From Paractinoplanes abujensis (GTDB taxonomy: Bacteria > Actinomycetota > Actinomycetes > Mycobacteriales > Micromonosporaceae), in contig NZ_JACHMF010000001.1 of the NCBI RefSeq assembly GCF_014204895.1, positions 8,556,001 through 8,620,000 on the forward strand: 64,000 nucleotides of DNA, in the 5' to 3' direction. Both the position numbers and the translations under genes were made by a program. Positions 9,601-17,835 of the stretch are shown here, one piece after another. The notes beneath the pieces were generated by a model. That model saw only the letters and a program-made list of their open reading frames with translations. It was not told the DNA's origin and did no database searches. Position 1 is the stretch's first letter. Every line of letters starts with the position of its first letter.

Positions 9601-10868
9601 CCGGCGTCGGTCACCGGCGTCCAGAAGTTGAAGCCGTGCGGGACGGCGGTGGCGGGGAAGTTGTTACCCCGCGAGAAGTCGCCTGACGACTGCGTGCCCC
9701 GGCGCGTGTCGGCGTACTCGGAGAGGTGTTCCCTCGGCTGAGCCGGGGCGACCTCGCCGATCGTGATGTCGTCGAACCACGTACGGAAGCTGGTGGGGCC
9801 GCTCGGCTTGTCGTAGCCGACGAGGATGCGGTCGATGGTCTTGCCCCGGGCGACCTTTCCGATCCTGCTCTTCTTGAGGTTCCACTGGCTGGTGTAGAGC
9901 GACTTCGACTCGCCCTGGCCGGCGGGTGTCAGGGTGAACCCGTGTTGATCTTTGGGGGCGAGCTGCGACAGGAACGTGCCGTCGGTGAAGGCCAGATCGA
10001 TGGCGGCGTACGTGGCGGGATTGCTCAGGTCCGTGCGGTTGAACTCCGGGAAGATGAGATATGACAACTCGGTATTGTCGGTCACCGCCATGTCGACGTC
10101 GAAGACCTTGTTGTACGCGTAGCCGCGGCCCTCGGCGGTGTGCCGGCCGGCGATCTGGAACGCCTTCAAGCCGGTGTAACCCGCGTTGGCCTTCGCCGTG
10201 GGGGAACCGGCCGGGCCGCTGCCGATCCGGCTCTGCATCGGGCCCGTGGGCGGTTCCGTGACGTCGGCGCCGGCCAGCTCGAGGTCGGCCAGCTGGGTGA
10301 GGTTGCCGCTGCCGTGCGCGCTGATGCTCAAGCGGTAGATCGTGAAGCTGCCCGGGCTCGCGACCTCGTACGTCTTGGTCTGGAAGCGCTCGTCGAAGGT
10401 CTGCCCGGTCCGGGTGTCGACAGTGGTCCAGCTCTGACCGTCGGCCGAACCCTCCAGCGTCCAGTCCTTCGGATCCCGCTCCGGGGCGTCGTTGGCGCTG
10501 GTCAGCGCGTACTTGACGACCTCGGAGGGTGCGTCCAGCGTGTACCGGGCCCAGCTCGTCGGCGTGTCGACCAGCCATTTGGTCGCGGAGTCGCCGTCGT
10601 TCAGGTTGGTGGCGCCCTCGTTGGCGTTCGGCTGGGCGTTGACCGCGATGGCCGTGACGTTGCCCCGCAGGCTGCCCGGCATGCCGACGATCACGGTGCC
10701 GTCCACGCCGCTCGCCCGCTCGGTCGTGTCGATCCAGTCGGGCTGCGGCTGCCCCGTCTCGAACGAGGACGCGAAATCCGGCGCCGCCGCCCGGGCCGGC
10801 GCTCCCATCAGCATCGATCCCATCATCGCCAGGGGCACTGTCGCGGCTATCCACCGTGGTCGGCGCAT
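6678..10868 (-). CDS. Secreted multidomain GH92 alpha-mannosidase
   Basis: This 1396-aa exo-mannosidase trims alpha-mannosides outside the cell. A signal peptide (RRPRWIAATVPLAMMGSML, cleavage near ARAAA) is followed by a discoidin-like carbohydrate-binding domain (about 50-200) and a beta-sandwich linker domain. The GH92 core spans about 383-1118, from YADTRRGTQSSGDFSRGNN. It contains the NNGFWDTYRTTWPAYSLL, DVTGEAMSWAMDGYINDFG and GDEDNGEMSAWQVFSALGFYP blocks typical of the family. A second discoidin domain (about 1139-1256) and a repetitive beta-helix-like tail (about 1260-1390, ends with Cys) complete it. GGAGG lies just before the chosen ATG, 39 nt inside the longest ORF. Two palindromes upstream suggest LacI control. 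Confidence 0.93.
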   Translation of the reverse strand: MRRPRWIAATVPLAMMGSMLMGAPARAAAPDFASSFETGQPQPDWIDTTERASGVDGTVIVGMPGSLRGNVTAIAVNAQPNANEGATNLNDGDSATKWLVDTPTSWARYTLDAPSEVVKYALTSANDAPERDPKDWTLEGSADGQSWTTVDTRTGQTFDERFQTKTYEVASPGSFTIYRLSISAHGSGNLTQLADLELAGADVTEPPTGPMQSRIGSGPAGSPTAKANAGYTGLKAFQIAGRHTAEGRGYAYNKVFDVDMAVTDNTELSYLIFPEFNRTDLSNPATYAAIDLAFTDGTFLSQLAPKDQHGFTLTPAGQGESKSLYTSQWNLKKSRIGKVARGKTIDRILVGYDKPSGPTSFRTWFDDITIGEVAPAQPREHLSEYADTRRGTQSSGDFSRGNNFPATAVPHGFNFWTPVTDAGSTSWLYQWSRQNNADNKPTIQAFSASHEPSPWMGDRQTFQVMPSTALNPARTARALPFSHDNEVAQPHYYGVTFDNGLKTELAPTDHAALFKFTFPGDSGHLILDNVNNNAGLTIDAAGNAISGWSDVNSGGLSAGWTRMFVYATFDQDVTASGSLATGNRPSTGYVSFGAKTVQMRIATSLISVAQAKHNLDLEIGADATVESVRDNARKLWDAKMRTIEVEGATEDQLVTLYSNLYRLFLYPNSAFENTGSNEAPAYKHTVQSAVTSPAGTPTETGAPVKDGKVYVNNGFWDTYRTTWPAYSLLTPKTAGEMVDGFVQQYRDGGWISRWSSPGYANLMVGTSSDVAFADAYRKGVKGFDVEEAYAAAVKNATVTPPNQNVGRKGLASSIFKGYTPSDVTGEAMSWAMDGYINDFGIANMAAALAGKTGEKRYAEEAEYFRNRALNYVNMFDKSVGFFQGKNSAGVWRQTPEQYDPRVWGYDYTETNGWNMAFHVPQDGQGLANLYGGKKGLADKLDTFFATPETATFPGSYGGTIHEMLEARDVRMGQYGHSNQPSHHIIYMYDYAGQPAKAQKLAREALSRLYLGSEIGQGYAGDEDNGEMSAWQVFSALGFYPLQMGSPAYAVGSPLFQKATVNLENGKKIVINAPANSASNVYVQDLKINGSSYASTSIPHEKLADGAVLDFTMGPNPSSWGADSPPPSITQGSAPANPLRDLTGPGKGTASTPALVDDTSTTQGSGPFTYEFASAGEQATYYTLTSGATAGADPSSWTVRGSYDGTKWTTIDSRKDQKFDWRLQTRPFKITSPGRYKHYSIEFEGTPAEVELLGKPAPACTTTIADEVSGALTVSSGVTCLAPGSTVKGLVTVRNGASLYATGATLKAALTATRAGTVSLLGTNVSGFVTATDSGPVSIEGSTVRGIVTLTTGKTATVVAGNTINGALTCTGNNPAPVDNGLKNAGTGLRLGQCAKL

Positions 10869-10911
10869 CCGGCCTCCTCCGATCAACTCACGTAACGTGC
10901 GCGACACATCG

Positions 10912-10921
10912 TTACCGGTAA
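10912..10921. promoter_or_regulatory. Palindrome TTACCGGTAA near the GH92 start
   Basis: A perfect 10-bp inverted repeat lies 44 bp upstream of the GH92 ATG. It resembles LacI-type operators in having a central CG step. No second copy was found in the window. Confidence 0.45.
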
Positions 10922-10966
10922 ATCAATCAATGGGCAAGACCGGATCGCACACAATCGCGCAACGCC

Positions 10967-10980
10967 TGACATCGATGTCA
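10967..10980. promoter_or_regulatory. LacI-type operator TGACATCGATGTCA upstream of GH92
   Basis: A perfect 14-bp palindrome lies 99 bp upstream of the GH92 ATG. The sugar-transporter binding-protein gene has TGACATCGTTGTCA (24490-24503) before its ATG, differing in one base. A LacI-family gene lies next to that transporter. The shared site suggests co-regulation, which is inference from matching sequence. Confidence 0.6.
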
Positions 10981-11223
10981 GTAGGGTCCTTGTGTCCCGT
11001 TCTGCCGCCCGATATGGTCACTTCGGGGTCCGCCTCGCCCGGGGGCGCATGTTCAATCATGTTCGTTCACGGGCCGCGGCCCTTTCCTCGTGGCGTGCCG
11101 ATCCGCTCACAGCCTTGACCGTCGGCCCGCTTGCCGCTTTGATCATGGGGCCGCCTTCGTTTTGATCGCTGGTCCGCTTGCCGGTTCGTGTGCCGGCTCG
11201 CCGGCCGTCTCGACTGCCGAGGA

Positions 11224-12057
11224 GTGCCGACGGACGTCGCCGTGATCCATTCCTGCCGGCGCGACGGCCGCGGCGGCAGCCCCACCGCGGTCCTGTGGCG
11301 GGCCGACGCCCCATCCGACCTTGCGGCGCTGCGCCACCTGCCCGCCCGCGCCGGCGCCTCCCACGCCGTGGTGGTCGACGGCCCGCCCGAGGGCCCGGTC
11401 GACCTCAGGTTCTTCACCGCCGCCGGCGAACTGCCCGCCTGCGGTCACGGCACAGTCGCCGCCCTGGCCTTCCTGGCCGCCCGCGCCGGAAAACGCGACC
11501 TGACAGTCCCCCTCCGCGTCGGCGGCCGGTCCCTGACCGGCTACGTCACCGGGGGCACGATGGCAACGTTCCTCGAAGACCGGGTCGCCCTCCGCCTGCC
11601 CACCGACCCCGAACTGACCGGCGTGCTCCCGGCGCTGGGCTTCCCCGGCCGCGGCCTCAACTTCCCGGTCGGCGTGCTGGCCGCCTCCACCGGCCGCTGG
11701 CGCCTGCTCGTGCCGGTCGAGTCCCGGGCCGCCCTGACCCGGCTGGCCCCCGACCCCGCCCGCCTGCGCGCGGCCTGCGACCGGCTCGGCCTGCTCGGCT
11801 GCTACGTGCACACCCCACCCGACGCCGAGGGCCGCCTGGCCGCCCGCATGTTCGCCCCCGCCATCGGCGTCGACGAAGACGTGGCCAACGCCAACAGCAC
11901 CGCCTGCCTGGCCGCCGCCCTGGCCGGCCGCACGATCGCCGTCGACATGGGCGACACGCTGGGCGCCCCGTCCACCATCCTCGCCTCCGCCCGCCCCGGC
12001 GGCGCGGTAGAGGTAGGCGGCGAAGCCACGGTCACCGGCAAGCTCCGCCTCGATTGA
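11224..12057 (+). CDS. PhzF-family isomerase-like protein
   Basis: The 277-aa protein has the PhzF/diaminopimelate-epimerase-like fold. The N-terminal half holds GRGGSPTAVLWRAD and the FFTAAGELPACGHGTVAALAFL block. The C-terminal half holds ARMFAPAIGVDEDVANANSTACLAAAL, where the family usually has a GxxEDPATGSA-like motif; here the GS is replaced by NS. The start is uncertain: GTG 11224 is used, with GTG at 11188 and 11242 as alternatives. No phenazine genes are nearby, so the reaction is unknown. Confidence 0.78.
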   Translation: MPTDVAVIHSCRRDGRGGSPTAVLWRADAPSDLAALRHLPARAGASHAVVVDGPPEGPVDLRFFTAAGELPACGHGTVAALAFLAARAGKRDLTVPLRVGGRSLTGYVTGGTMATFLEDRVALRLPTDPELTGVLPALGFPGRGLNFPVGVLAASTGRWRLLVPVESRAALTRLAPDPARLRAACDRLGLLGCYVHTPPDAEGRLAARMFAPAIGVDEDVANANSTACLAAALAGRTIAVDMGDTLGAPSTILASARPGGAVEVGGEATVTGKLRLD

Positions 12058-12107
12058 CCGTTCAGTCGTCGGTCCTCATCGGACCGGATGACGGTTAGGC
12101 TGTTGGC

Positions 12108-12875
12108 GTGGTCAGTGACGAACCTTCTGTTCCGCACACCGCACGGATCTGGAACTACCTGCTCGGCGGCACGGACAACTTCGCCGTGGATCGAGCGGTG
12201 GGTGATCAGGTCCTGGTCGGCCAGCCCGCCCTGGCCGAGAACGCCCGGCTCAGCCGCGCCTACCTCACCCGCGTGGTGCGGTGGCTGGCCGGTGCGGCCG
12301 GCATCCGGCAGTTCCTCGACCTCGGCGCGGGCCTGCCCACCGCCGACAACACCCACGAAGTCGCCCAAGCCGTGGCGCCGCAGAGCCGCATCGTCTACGT
12401 CGACAACGACCCGCTGGTCGTCTCGCACGGCCGTGCCGTGCTGACCAGCCACCCCGAGGGCGAAACGGTCTACCTCGAAGCCGGCCTCGACGACCTGCCC
12501 CACGTGCTGCGCGAAGCCGCACACACACTCGACTTCGACCGCCCCGTGGCGGTGCTGTTCATGGGCGTCCTCGGCCACATCGAAGACGACACCACAGCGC
12601 AAAACCTGACCCGCGCCGCGATGGCCGCGGTCCCCTCCGGCAGTTACCTGGCCATCTGCGACGGCACCGACACCAGCCCCGAGGTTGTCGAGGCCGCCCG
12701 CATCTGGAACCAGTCCGCGGCCCTGCCCTACCACCTGCGCAGCCCCGACCGCCTGGCCCGCCTCTTCGACGGCCTCGACCTGGTCGACCCCGGCCTGGTC
12801 CCGGTGACCCGCTGGCACCCGGACATCAACGTCCCCGACATCGACCAGTACGGCGCCGTCGGCCGCAAACCTTAG
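12108..12875 (+). CDS. SAM-dependent methyltransferase, DUF574/Methyltransf_19 type
   Basis: This 255-aa protein is typical of a large actinobacterial methyltransferase group. It begins with the hallmark HTARIWNYLLGGTDNFAVDR, followed by FLDLGAGLPTADNTHEVAQ (SAM-binding loop), IVYVDNDPLVVSHGRAVL and LFMGVLGHIEDD. It ends with DQYGAVGRKP, also family-typical. GTG start. Substrates of this group are generally unknown. Its neighbours give no pathway clue. Confidence 0.88.
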   Translation: MVSDEPSVPHTARIWNYLLGGTDNFAVDRAVGDQVLVGQPALAENARLSRAYLTRVVRWLAGAAGIRQFLDLGAGLPTADNTHEVAQAVAPQSRIVYVDNDPLVVSHGRAVLTSHPEGETVYLEAGLDDLPHVLREAAHTLDFDRPVAVLFMGVLGHIEDDTTAQNLTRAAMAAVPSGSYLAICDGTDTSPEVVEAARIWNQSAALPYHLRSPDRLARLFDGLDLVDPGLVPVTRWHPDINVPDIDQYGAVGRKP

Positions 12876-12924
12876 GCCCTCGACAGGCGCAGGGCCGTCG
12901 CCGCTGCCCGCTCAGAACGCTGAC

Positions 12925-13384
12925 ATGCCGAGCGACGCTCCACAGATGCGCAACGCGGCACTGGATGTGCCGCCGACCGGCCCCGAACCCTGGCTGGGCA
13001 TCGCGCGGGCCGTCGGCGCCGTGGATCTGGGCCCGGGCTGGTCGGGCTTTCTCGACACGGCCCGGCAGGTGGCTGCGGCCGGGGTGCCCGCGCATCTGCC
13101 CCCGGACGCCGTGTGGTGCCCGGTAGCCGCGATGGTGGCGACCAGCGGAGGCGACGCCGTGCCGTGGGCGCGCACGCCGGCCCGCCGGAGACCTCGTCAT
13201 GCTGTACGGCGACACCGGTGACGGTCAGCCGCGCCGATCGCAGCCTGCGGATCCGGGACCCCGTACGGAATGCGGCCGCGCTGATCCCGCTCGACGTGCA
13301 CCACGCTGTGTGACAGTGGCCGGTCGAACGATCGTCAGCGGGCACGACGACGGTCTGCTCGCGGTGGCTGTGTCGCGGCGGTGA
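12925..13384 (+). pseudogene. Degenerate WD40-like gene remnant with frameshifts
   Basis: A short frame starting at ATG 12925 (MPSDAPQMRNAALDVPPTG) looks coding for about 85 codons. The reading then jumps between frames: VTVSRADRSLRIRDP in one, and TVAGRTIVSGHDDGLLAVAV in another, up to 13384. The last pieces together resemble a closing WD40 blade as found in actinobacterial WD40 proteins. At least two frameshifts are needed to join them. The end overlaps the 3' end of the convergent WYL regulator gene. It is most likely a decayed gene. Confidence 0.45.
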
Positions 13385-14321
13385 AGCGGGCGGCCACCTC
13401 AGCCACGGCCTCGCGCAGTTCGGGGCACTCGACGACCGTGAAGGGGAACGGGACGGCGGGCAGCCATTCCTGGGCGTACATGCGGGTGTTGGTGGTGCTG
13501 CCGATCAGCACGCACTCGTCGTCGCCGTCGGGTTCGAGGCGGCCCATGGGTGGGCGGATCCACGGGGCGACCTCGTCGTGCGGGGCGTGGAAGACGATCC
13601 GGGTCGGATACTTCCAGCCGGAGGCCAGGTTCTCCTCCAGCGCGGCCACCGGGTCGAGGTCGCCGGGCGGGACGAAGCGCTGCGGCAGCGCGCGGGCGGC
13701 GCGGATCCGGTCGATGCGGTAGGTGCGGATGGCGCCGGCGCGGTGCGAATGGCACAGCAGGTACCAGCGGCCGAAGCGCACGACGACGGCCCACGGGTCG
13801 ACCTCGGCCTCCCACTGGTCGCCGGCCTCGTTGGCGTACGTGACGGTGACCCGGTGGTGGTCGGCCACGGCCGCGACCAGGGCGCTCATCACGGCCGGGT
13901 CGGCGCGGGCGGCCCGGCGGTCGGGGGCGGCCGACGCGTACGCCCGCAGCGCCGCGGCCTGCCGTCCGATGCTCTCCGGCAGCGCCCGGATCACCTTGCT
14001 CAGCGCCGCCCCGACCAGGTCGTCGGCGTCGATGGCGGCCGGCTGCCCGTCCAGCACGGCCATCACCAGCCCGAGGGCCTGGTCCTCGGTGAACACGACG
14101 GGTGGCAGCCGGGTGCCGCGACCCAGGCGATAACCCCCGTACGGGCCCCGGACCGCATCCACCGGGATGCCCGCCTCACGAAGGATCCCGACGTAACGCC
14201 GCGCGGCCCGCTCGGTGACGCCCAGCTGGCCGGCCAGCTGCTCGGCGGTCGTGCCCGGGCGGGCCTGCAGGATCTCCAGCGTGCGCAGGGCCCGTGAGGT
14301 GGGGCTGGACGGATTCTCCAC
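13335..14321 (-). CDS. WYL-domain transcriptional regulator (YafY type)
   Basis: The 328-aa protein has an N-terminal winged HTH (residues about 5-60, RALRTLEILQARPGTTAEQL then TERAARRYVGILREAGIPV) and the linker RGPYGGYRLGRGTRLPPVVF. A WYL domain follows, with GRWYLLCHSHRAGAIRTYRIDRI, where WYL is intact. Such regulators may bind nucleic-acid or nucleotide ligands. The GTG start gives VENPSSPTSRALRTLE; the ORF continues far upstream but that part is antisense to the hydrolase gene. It is divergent from the hydrolase at 14376 with 54 bp between. Confidence 0.9.
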   Translation of the reverse strand: MENPSSPTSRALRTLEILQARPGTTAEQLAGQLGVTERAARRYVGILREAGIPVDAVRGPYGGYRLGRGTRLPPVVFTEDQALGLVMAVLDGQPAAIDADDLVGAALSKVIRALPESIGRQAAALRAYASAAPDRRAARADPAVMSALVAAVADHHRVTVTYANEAGDQWEAEVDPWAVVVRFGRWYLLCHSHRAGAIRTYRIDRIRAARALPQRFVPPGDLDPVAALEENLASGWKYPTRIVFHAPHDEVAPWIRPPMGRLEPDGDDECVLIGSTTNTRMYAQEWLPAVPFPFTVVECPELREAVAEVAARFTAATQPPRADRRRAR

Positions 14322-14375
14322 GCCGCGCAGGCTACCGGAAGGGGAACGTCCGGAATGGGTTCTAGGTTGGGGCGC

Positions 14376-15038
14376 ATGACTGACGAACAAATCGTGCTGC
14401 TCGGCGGCCTGTGGCTCACCCCCTCCACGTGGGACGCCGTGGTCGCCGACCTGGCCGGCCGGGGCCGCCGGGCGGTCGCCGTCGACCTGGGCGGGGCCAC
14501 CCTCGACGACCAGGTCGACGCGGTCCTCGCCGTGGTCGACGCGGCCGGCGGGGCCTCGGTGGTGGTCGGGCATTCGGCCGCCGTCGCCCTGGCCTGGCTC
14601 GTCGCCGACAAGCGGCCGGCCCGGGTGGCCAAGGTCGTGATGATCGGCGGGTTCCCCAAGGCCGACGGCGAGACCTACGCCGACTTCTTCCCGGCCGAGA
14701 ACGGGATGATGGCGTTCCCCGGCTGGGCGCCGTTCGAGGGCGCCGACTCGGCCGACCTCACGCCCGCCGCCCGTGAGGAGTTCGCGGCCGCGGCAGTGCC
14801 GGTGCCCGAGGGCGTGTCCACGGCGACCGTGCACCTGAGTGACGAGCGCCGCTACGACGTGCCCGTCGTGCTGGTCTGCCCCGAGTTCAGCCCGGCCGAG
14901 GCCCGCGAGTGGATCGACGCCGGCGAGCTGCCCGAGCTGGCCCGGGCCAAGCACGTCGAGCTGGTCGACATCGACTCGGGCCACTGGCCCCAGCTGACCC
15001 GGCCCGCCGACCTGGCCCGCATCCTGGCCGACGCCTGA
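14376..15038 (+). CDS. Alpha/beta hydrolase family protein
   Basis: The 220-aa protein has the alpha/beta-hydrolase fold: first strand QIVLLGGLWLTPSTWDAVV and nucleophile elbow VVVGHSAAVALAW (Ser in GHSAA). The C-terminal His is in IDSGHWPQLTRPADLARIL. The ATG chosen is the second in the frame, giving MTDEQIVLL. It is divergent from the WYL regulator, which may control it. Substrate unknown. Confidence 0.85.
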   Translation: MTDEQIVLLGGLWLTPSTWDAVVADLAGRGRRAVAVDLGGATLDDQVDAVLAVVDAAGGASVVVGHSAAVALAWLVADKRPARVAKVVMIGGFPKADGETYADFFPAENGMMAFPGWAPFEGADSADLTPAAREEFAAAAVPVPEGVSTATVHLSDERRYDVPVVLVCPEFSPAEAREWIDAGELPELARAKHVELVDIDSGHWPQLTRPADLARILADA

Positions 15039-15114
15039 TTGATCTATTGAGGTCGTCCGGTGACCTGATCCGTTCCTAGCGTGGTGGCGACTGGTACTCA
15101 CCTCCACGGAACGG

Positions 15115-15963
15115 ATGCAGAGCATGACAATCCTGGTTACCGGCGCCACCGGAGCGGTCGGACGGCACCTGGTCGACGTTCTGGTGAAAAGGGGCGAGAA
15201 GGTGCGTGCCGTGAGCCGCACACCGCAGTCGGCCGCACTGCCCGACGGCGTTGAAGTGGTCGGCCCGGACGTGACGCCGGAGCTGGTCGACGGGGTGGAC
15301 CGGGTGTTCGTCTTCCCCACCGGCGCTCAGCAGGTCGCCGACCTGGTCACCGCGGCCGGCGAGAGCCGCTTCGTGGTGCTCTCGTCGCTGGCCGCCGCGG
15401 GCGAACTGCCACGGGAGGTCCGCTCGGCCAGCTACGCCCACCACCGGGCGATCGAGCAGGCCGTGACCTCGCGCACCGGCGAATGGACGATCCTGCGACC
15501 CGGCACGTTCGCGAACAACCTGCTGTCGTGGGCGTGGCCGATCAAGGCCGGCATGCCGGTGCGAGCGCCGTACATCAAGTCGGCGCAGCCTCCGATCCAC
15601 GAGGCCGACATCGCCGACGCGGCAGCCACCGCGCTGCTGCAGGACGGCCACATCGGACAGTTCTATCCGCTGACCGGCCCCGAGTCGCTGACCCGCATCG
15701 AGCAGGTGGCGGCCATCGGGGCCGGCCTGGGCCGCCACCTGGACCTGGTCGAGATCAGCCCGGACGAGTTCCGCGCGGACGTGGCCCGGTTCATCCCCGA
15801 GGACATCATCGTGATGCTGCTCGAATACTGGTCCGAGACGGTGACCGCGCCCGACCCGGTGCGCTCGGGCGTGCCCGACCTCACCGGCGCGCCCGGTCGC
15901 ACCCTGGAACAGTGGGCCCGGGACCACCGCGCCGACTTCGGTCAGGCGCAACCCGGCCGGTGA
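15115..15963 (+). CDS. NmrA-like NAD(P)-binding protein
   Basis: The 282-aa atypical short-chain dehydrogenase starts with the dinucleotide-binding motif TILVTGATGAVGRHLVDVL. It continues with VRAVSRTPQS and VVLSSLAAAGE, and the WTILRPGTFANNLLSW block of NmrA/azoreductase-like (SDR75-type) proteins. The ATG at 15115 follows ACGGAACGG; the ATG at 15124 is equally possible. These proteins may be redox sensors or quinone/azo reductases; none is proven here. Confidence 0.86.
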   Translation: MQSMTILVTGATGAVGRHLVDVLVKRGEKVRAVSRTPQSAALPDGVEVVGPDVTPELVDGVDRVFVFPTGAQQVADLVTAAGESRFVVLSSLAAAGELPREVRSASYAHHRAIEQAVTSRTGEWTILRPGTFANNLLSWAWPIKAGMPVRAPYIKSAQPPIHEADIADAAATALLQDGHIGQFYPLTGPESLTRIEQVAAIGAGLGRHLDLVEISPDEFRADVARFIPEDIIVMLLEYWSETVTAPDPVRSGVPDLTGAPGRTLEQWARDHRADFGQAQPGR

Positions 15964-16000
15964 TACTCCACATGGAGTAGCCGGTAGTCGGGAGGCGTCG

Positions 16001-17176
16001 ATGCAAGTGTCCGCGGCGGGACGACGTGCTGCCCCCGGTTCCGGCCATAGCGTCCCGGCCATGAACAAATATCTCGCCCCAGCCTTGACCCTCGTCGGTG
16101 TGCCGGCCGGTCTCGCCATCACCGGCGGCAACATCGACACGACCATGACGCTTTCGGTGGCCGGCCTGCTCGCGCTGTTCGCCGGTTTTCTCAACCGCTT
16201 TCCCCGTACGGTCCTGGTGCTCTCACTCCTGACGGTCGAGGGCATGCGCGGCGCCGACCTGGTCGGGTCGGGGTGGGTGTGGCCGGCCACCGCCGCGTTC
16301 GTGGCTGTCGCGCTCGCCGGTCACCTGCGCTTCGCGGTGATCGCGGGTGGGCTGGCTCTGGCGTACGGGATCGGCTGGGACGGTTTCGTCAACCAGGACC
16401 ACGACGGGAACTGGGCCCTCGCGCACGTCGGCGGGGACGCCCTGTGGCTGGCCGCCGTGCTGGCCGCGGCCAACGCGTTCGTCAGCACCCGCCGCTGGCA
16501 GCGGGAGATGGGGCTGCGCCTCCAGCAGGAACAGCAGCAGCGCGAACTCGACGCGCGGCGGCGCCGGGCCGAGGAACGCGTCGGCATCGCCCGTGACCTG
16601 CACGACGTGGTGTCCCATACGCTGGCCGTGGTGGGTGTGCACCTCAACGTCGCGCTCGACGCCTTCGACAACGATCCCGACGAGGCCCGCTCGTCACTGC
16701 GGCTGGCTCAAGACGTACGGGGGAAGGCCATGGCCGATCTGAAGTCGCTCGTCGACGTGTTGCGCGACGGCGCGCCGGCGGAACCGGTCGACGGCCTGGA
16801 CGGGCTGGAGCGGCTGGCCGAACACGTGCGCGGGGCCGGGTTGACGGTGTCGCTCAACGAGTTCGGGGAGCGGGCCGACGTGCCGGCCGCGGTGGCCACG
16901 GCGATCTACCGGGTCGTGCAGGAGGCGCTGACCAACACCGTGCGGCACGCCTGCGCGCAGCGGGTGGTGATCACCCTGCGCTACGCGCCGGCCAGCGTCG
17001 TCGTGGACGTGCAGGACGACGGCACGGCCCCCGAGGTGGTGATCGACGGCAACGGGATCGCGGGCATGCGGGAACGGGTGGCCGCGCTGGGCGGAGCGCT
17101 CACCGCCGGCGGGTCCGACCGGGGTTTCTGCGTACGGGCGACGATCCCGTTCGCGCTGTCCCAAGGCACCCGATGA
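16001..17176 (+). CDS. NarL-family sensor histidine kinase
   Basis: The 391-aa membrane kinase has several N-terminal transmembrane segments (residues about 20-160) and then a coiled linker rich in Gln and Arg. The HisKA_3 domain has the phosphoacceptor His201 in RDLHDVVSHTLAVVGVHLN. The ATPase domain has VVQEALTNTVRHA and GNGIAGMRERVAALGG. GGGAGG 7 nt before ATG 16001 supports that start. Its end overlaps the response regulator by ATGA. The signal is unknown. Confidence 0.92.
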   Translation: MQVSAAGRRAAPGSGHSVPAMNKYLAPALTLVGVPAGLAITGGNIDTTMTLSVAGLLALFAGFLNRFPRTVLVLSLLTVEGMRGADLVGSGWVWPATAAFVAVALAGHLRFAVIAGGLALAYGIGWDGFVNQDHDGNWALAHVGGDALWLAAVLAAANAFVSTRRWQREMGLRLQQEQQQRELDARRRRAEERVGIARDLHDVVSHTLAVVGVHLNVALDAFDNDPDEARSSLRLAQDVRGKAMADLKSLVDVLRDGAPAEPVDGLDGLERLAEHVRGAGLTVSLNEFGERADVPAAVATAIYRVVQEALTNTVRHACAQRVVITLRYAPASVVVDVQDDGTAPEVVIDGNGIAGMRERVAALGGALTAGGSDRGFCVRATIPFALSQGTR

Positions 17177-17829
17177 TCTCAGTGCTTCTCGCCGACGACC
17201 AGCACCTCGTACGGGCCGGGTTCCGCAGTCTGCTCCGGCGCGACAAGGAGATCCAGGTCGTCGGCGAGGCGTCGACGGGGGACGAGGCCGTGCGTACGGC
17301 GGCCGCGGTGCGCCCCGACGTGATCCTGATGGACATCCGCATGCCCGGAATGGACGGGATCGCGGCCACCCGCACGATCCTGGAGTCGGGCCTGCCGACC
17401 CGGGTGATCATCCTGACCACGTTCGAGACCGACGAGTACGTGTTCGCGGCGCTCGCGGCCGGGGCCAGCGGCTTCCTGACCAAGGAGATCGGCCCCGACG
17501 GGCTGCGCCAAGCCGTACGGGTCGTGGCGGCCGGGGACGCGCTGCTCTCACCCAGCGTGACCCGCCGCGTGGTCGGGCAGTTCGCGCACCGCCCGGTGGC
17601 CGGCCCACCCGGCGGTGACCGTCTGACCGTGCTGACCGACCGGGAACGCGAGGTCGTACGGCTGGTGGCGGCCGGGCTGTCCAACTCCGAGATCGCCCGC
17701 GAGCTGGTGATCAGCCCGTTGACGGCGAAAACGCACATCACCCGCGCGATCGCGAAACTGGGCGTACGGGATCGGGTCCAGCTCGTCATCCTCGCGTTCG
17801 AGGACGGGCTGGCCGGCCCGCTATCGTGA
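17173..17829 (+). CDS. NarL/LuxR-type response regulator
   Basis: The 218-aa regulator has a receiver domain with Asp54 as phosphoacceptor (VILMDIRMPGMDG), acidic pair ADDQ, and Lys in FLTKEIGPDG. A C-terminal LuxR HTH follows (LTDREREVVRLVAAGLSNSE through LTAKTHITRAIAKLG). It overlaps its kinase by 4 nt and ends 6 nt before the next gene, so that gene may be co-transcribed. Target genes cannot be read from the sequence. Confidence 0.94.
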   Translation: MISVLLADDQHLVRAGFRSLLRRDKEIQVVGEASTGDEAVRTAAAVRPDVILMDIRMPGMDGIAATRTILESGLPTRVIILTTFETDEYVFAALAAGASGFLTKEIGPDGLRQAVRVVAAGDALLSPSVTRRVVGQFAHRPVAGPPGGDRLTVLTDREREVVRLVAAGLSNSEIARELVISPLTAKTHITRAIAKLGVRDRVQLVILAFEDGLAGPLS

Positions 17830-17835
17830 CGTCTC

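Larger units (their letters stand above)
10869..11223. other. Divergent intergenic region with two palindromes
   Basis: About 355 bp separate the GH92 gene (minus) from the PhzF-like gene (plus). The GH92 side contains the palindromes at 10912-10921 and 10967-10980. The PhzF side shows no feature beyond GC-rich sequence. No gene is supported here. Confidence 0.6.

Noticed and set aside
11143..11811. Minus-strand frame opposite the PhzF-like gene
   Set aside because: Gly/Gln-rich shadow without motifs; the plus frame carries the PhzF signatures.
13335..15320. WYL regulator as a 661-aa protein with a long N-terminal extension
   Set aside because: The extension is antisense to the hydrolase gene and low in complexity; the HTH starts just after GTG 14321.
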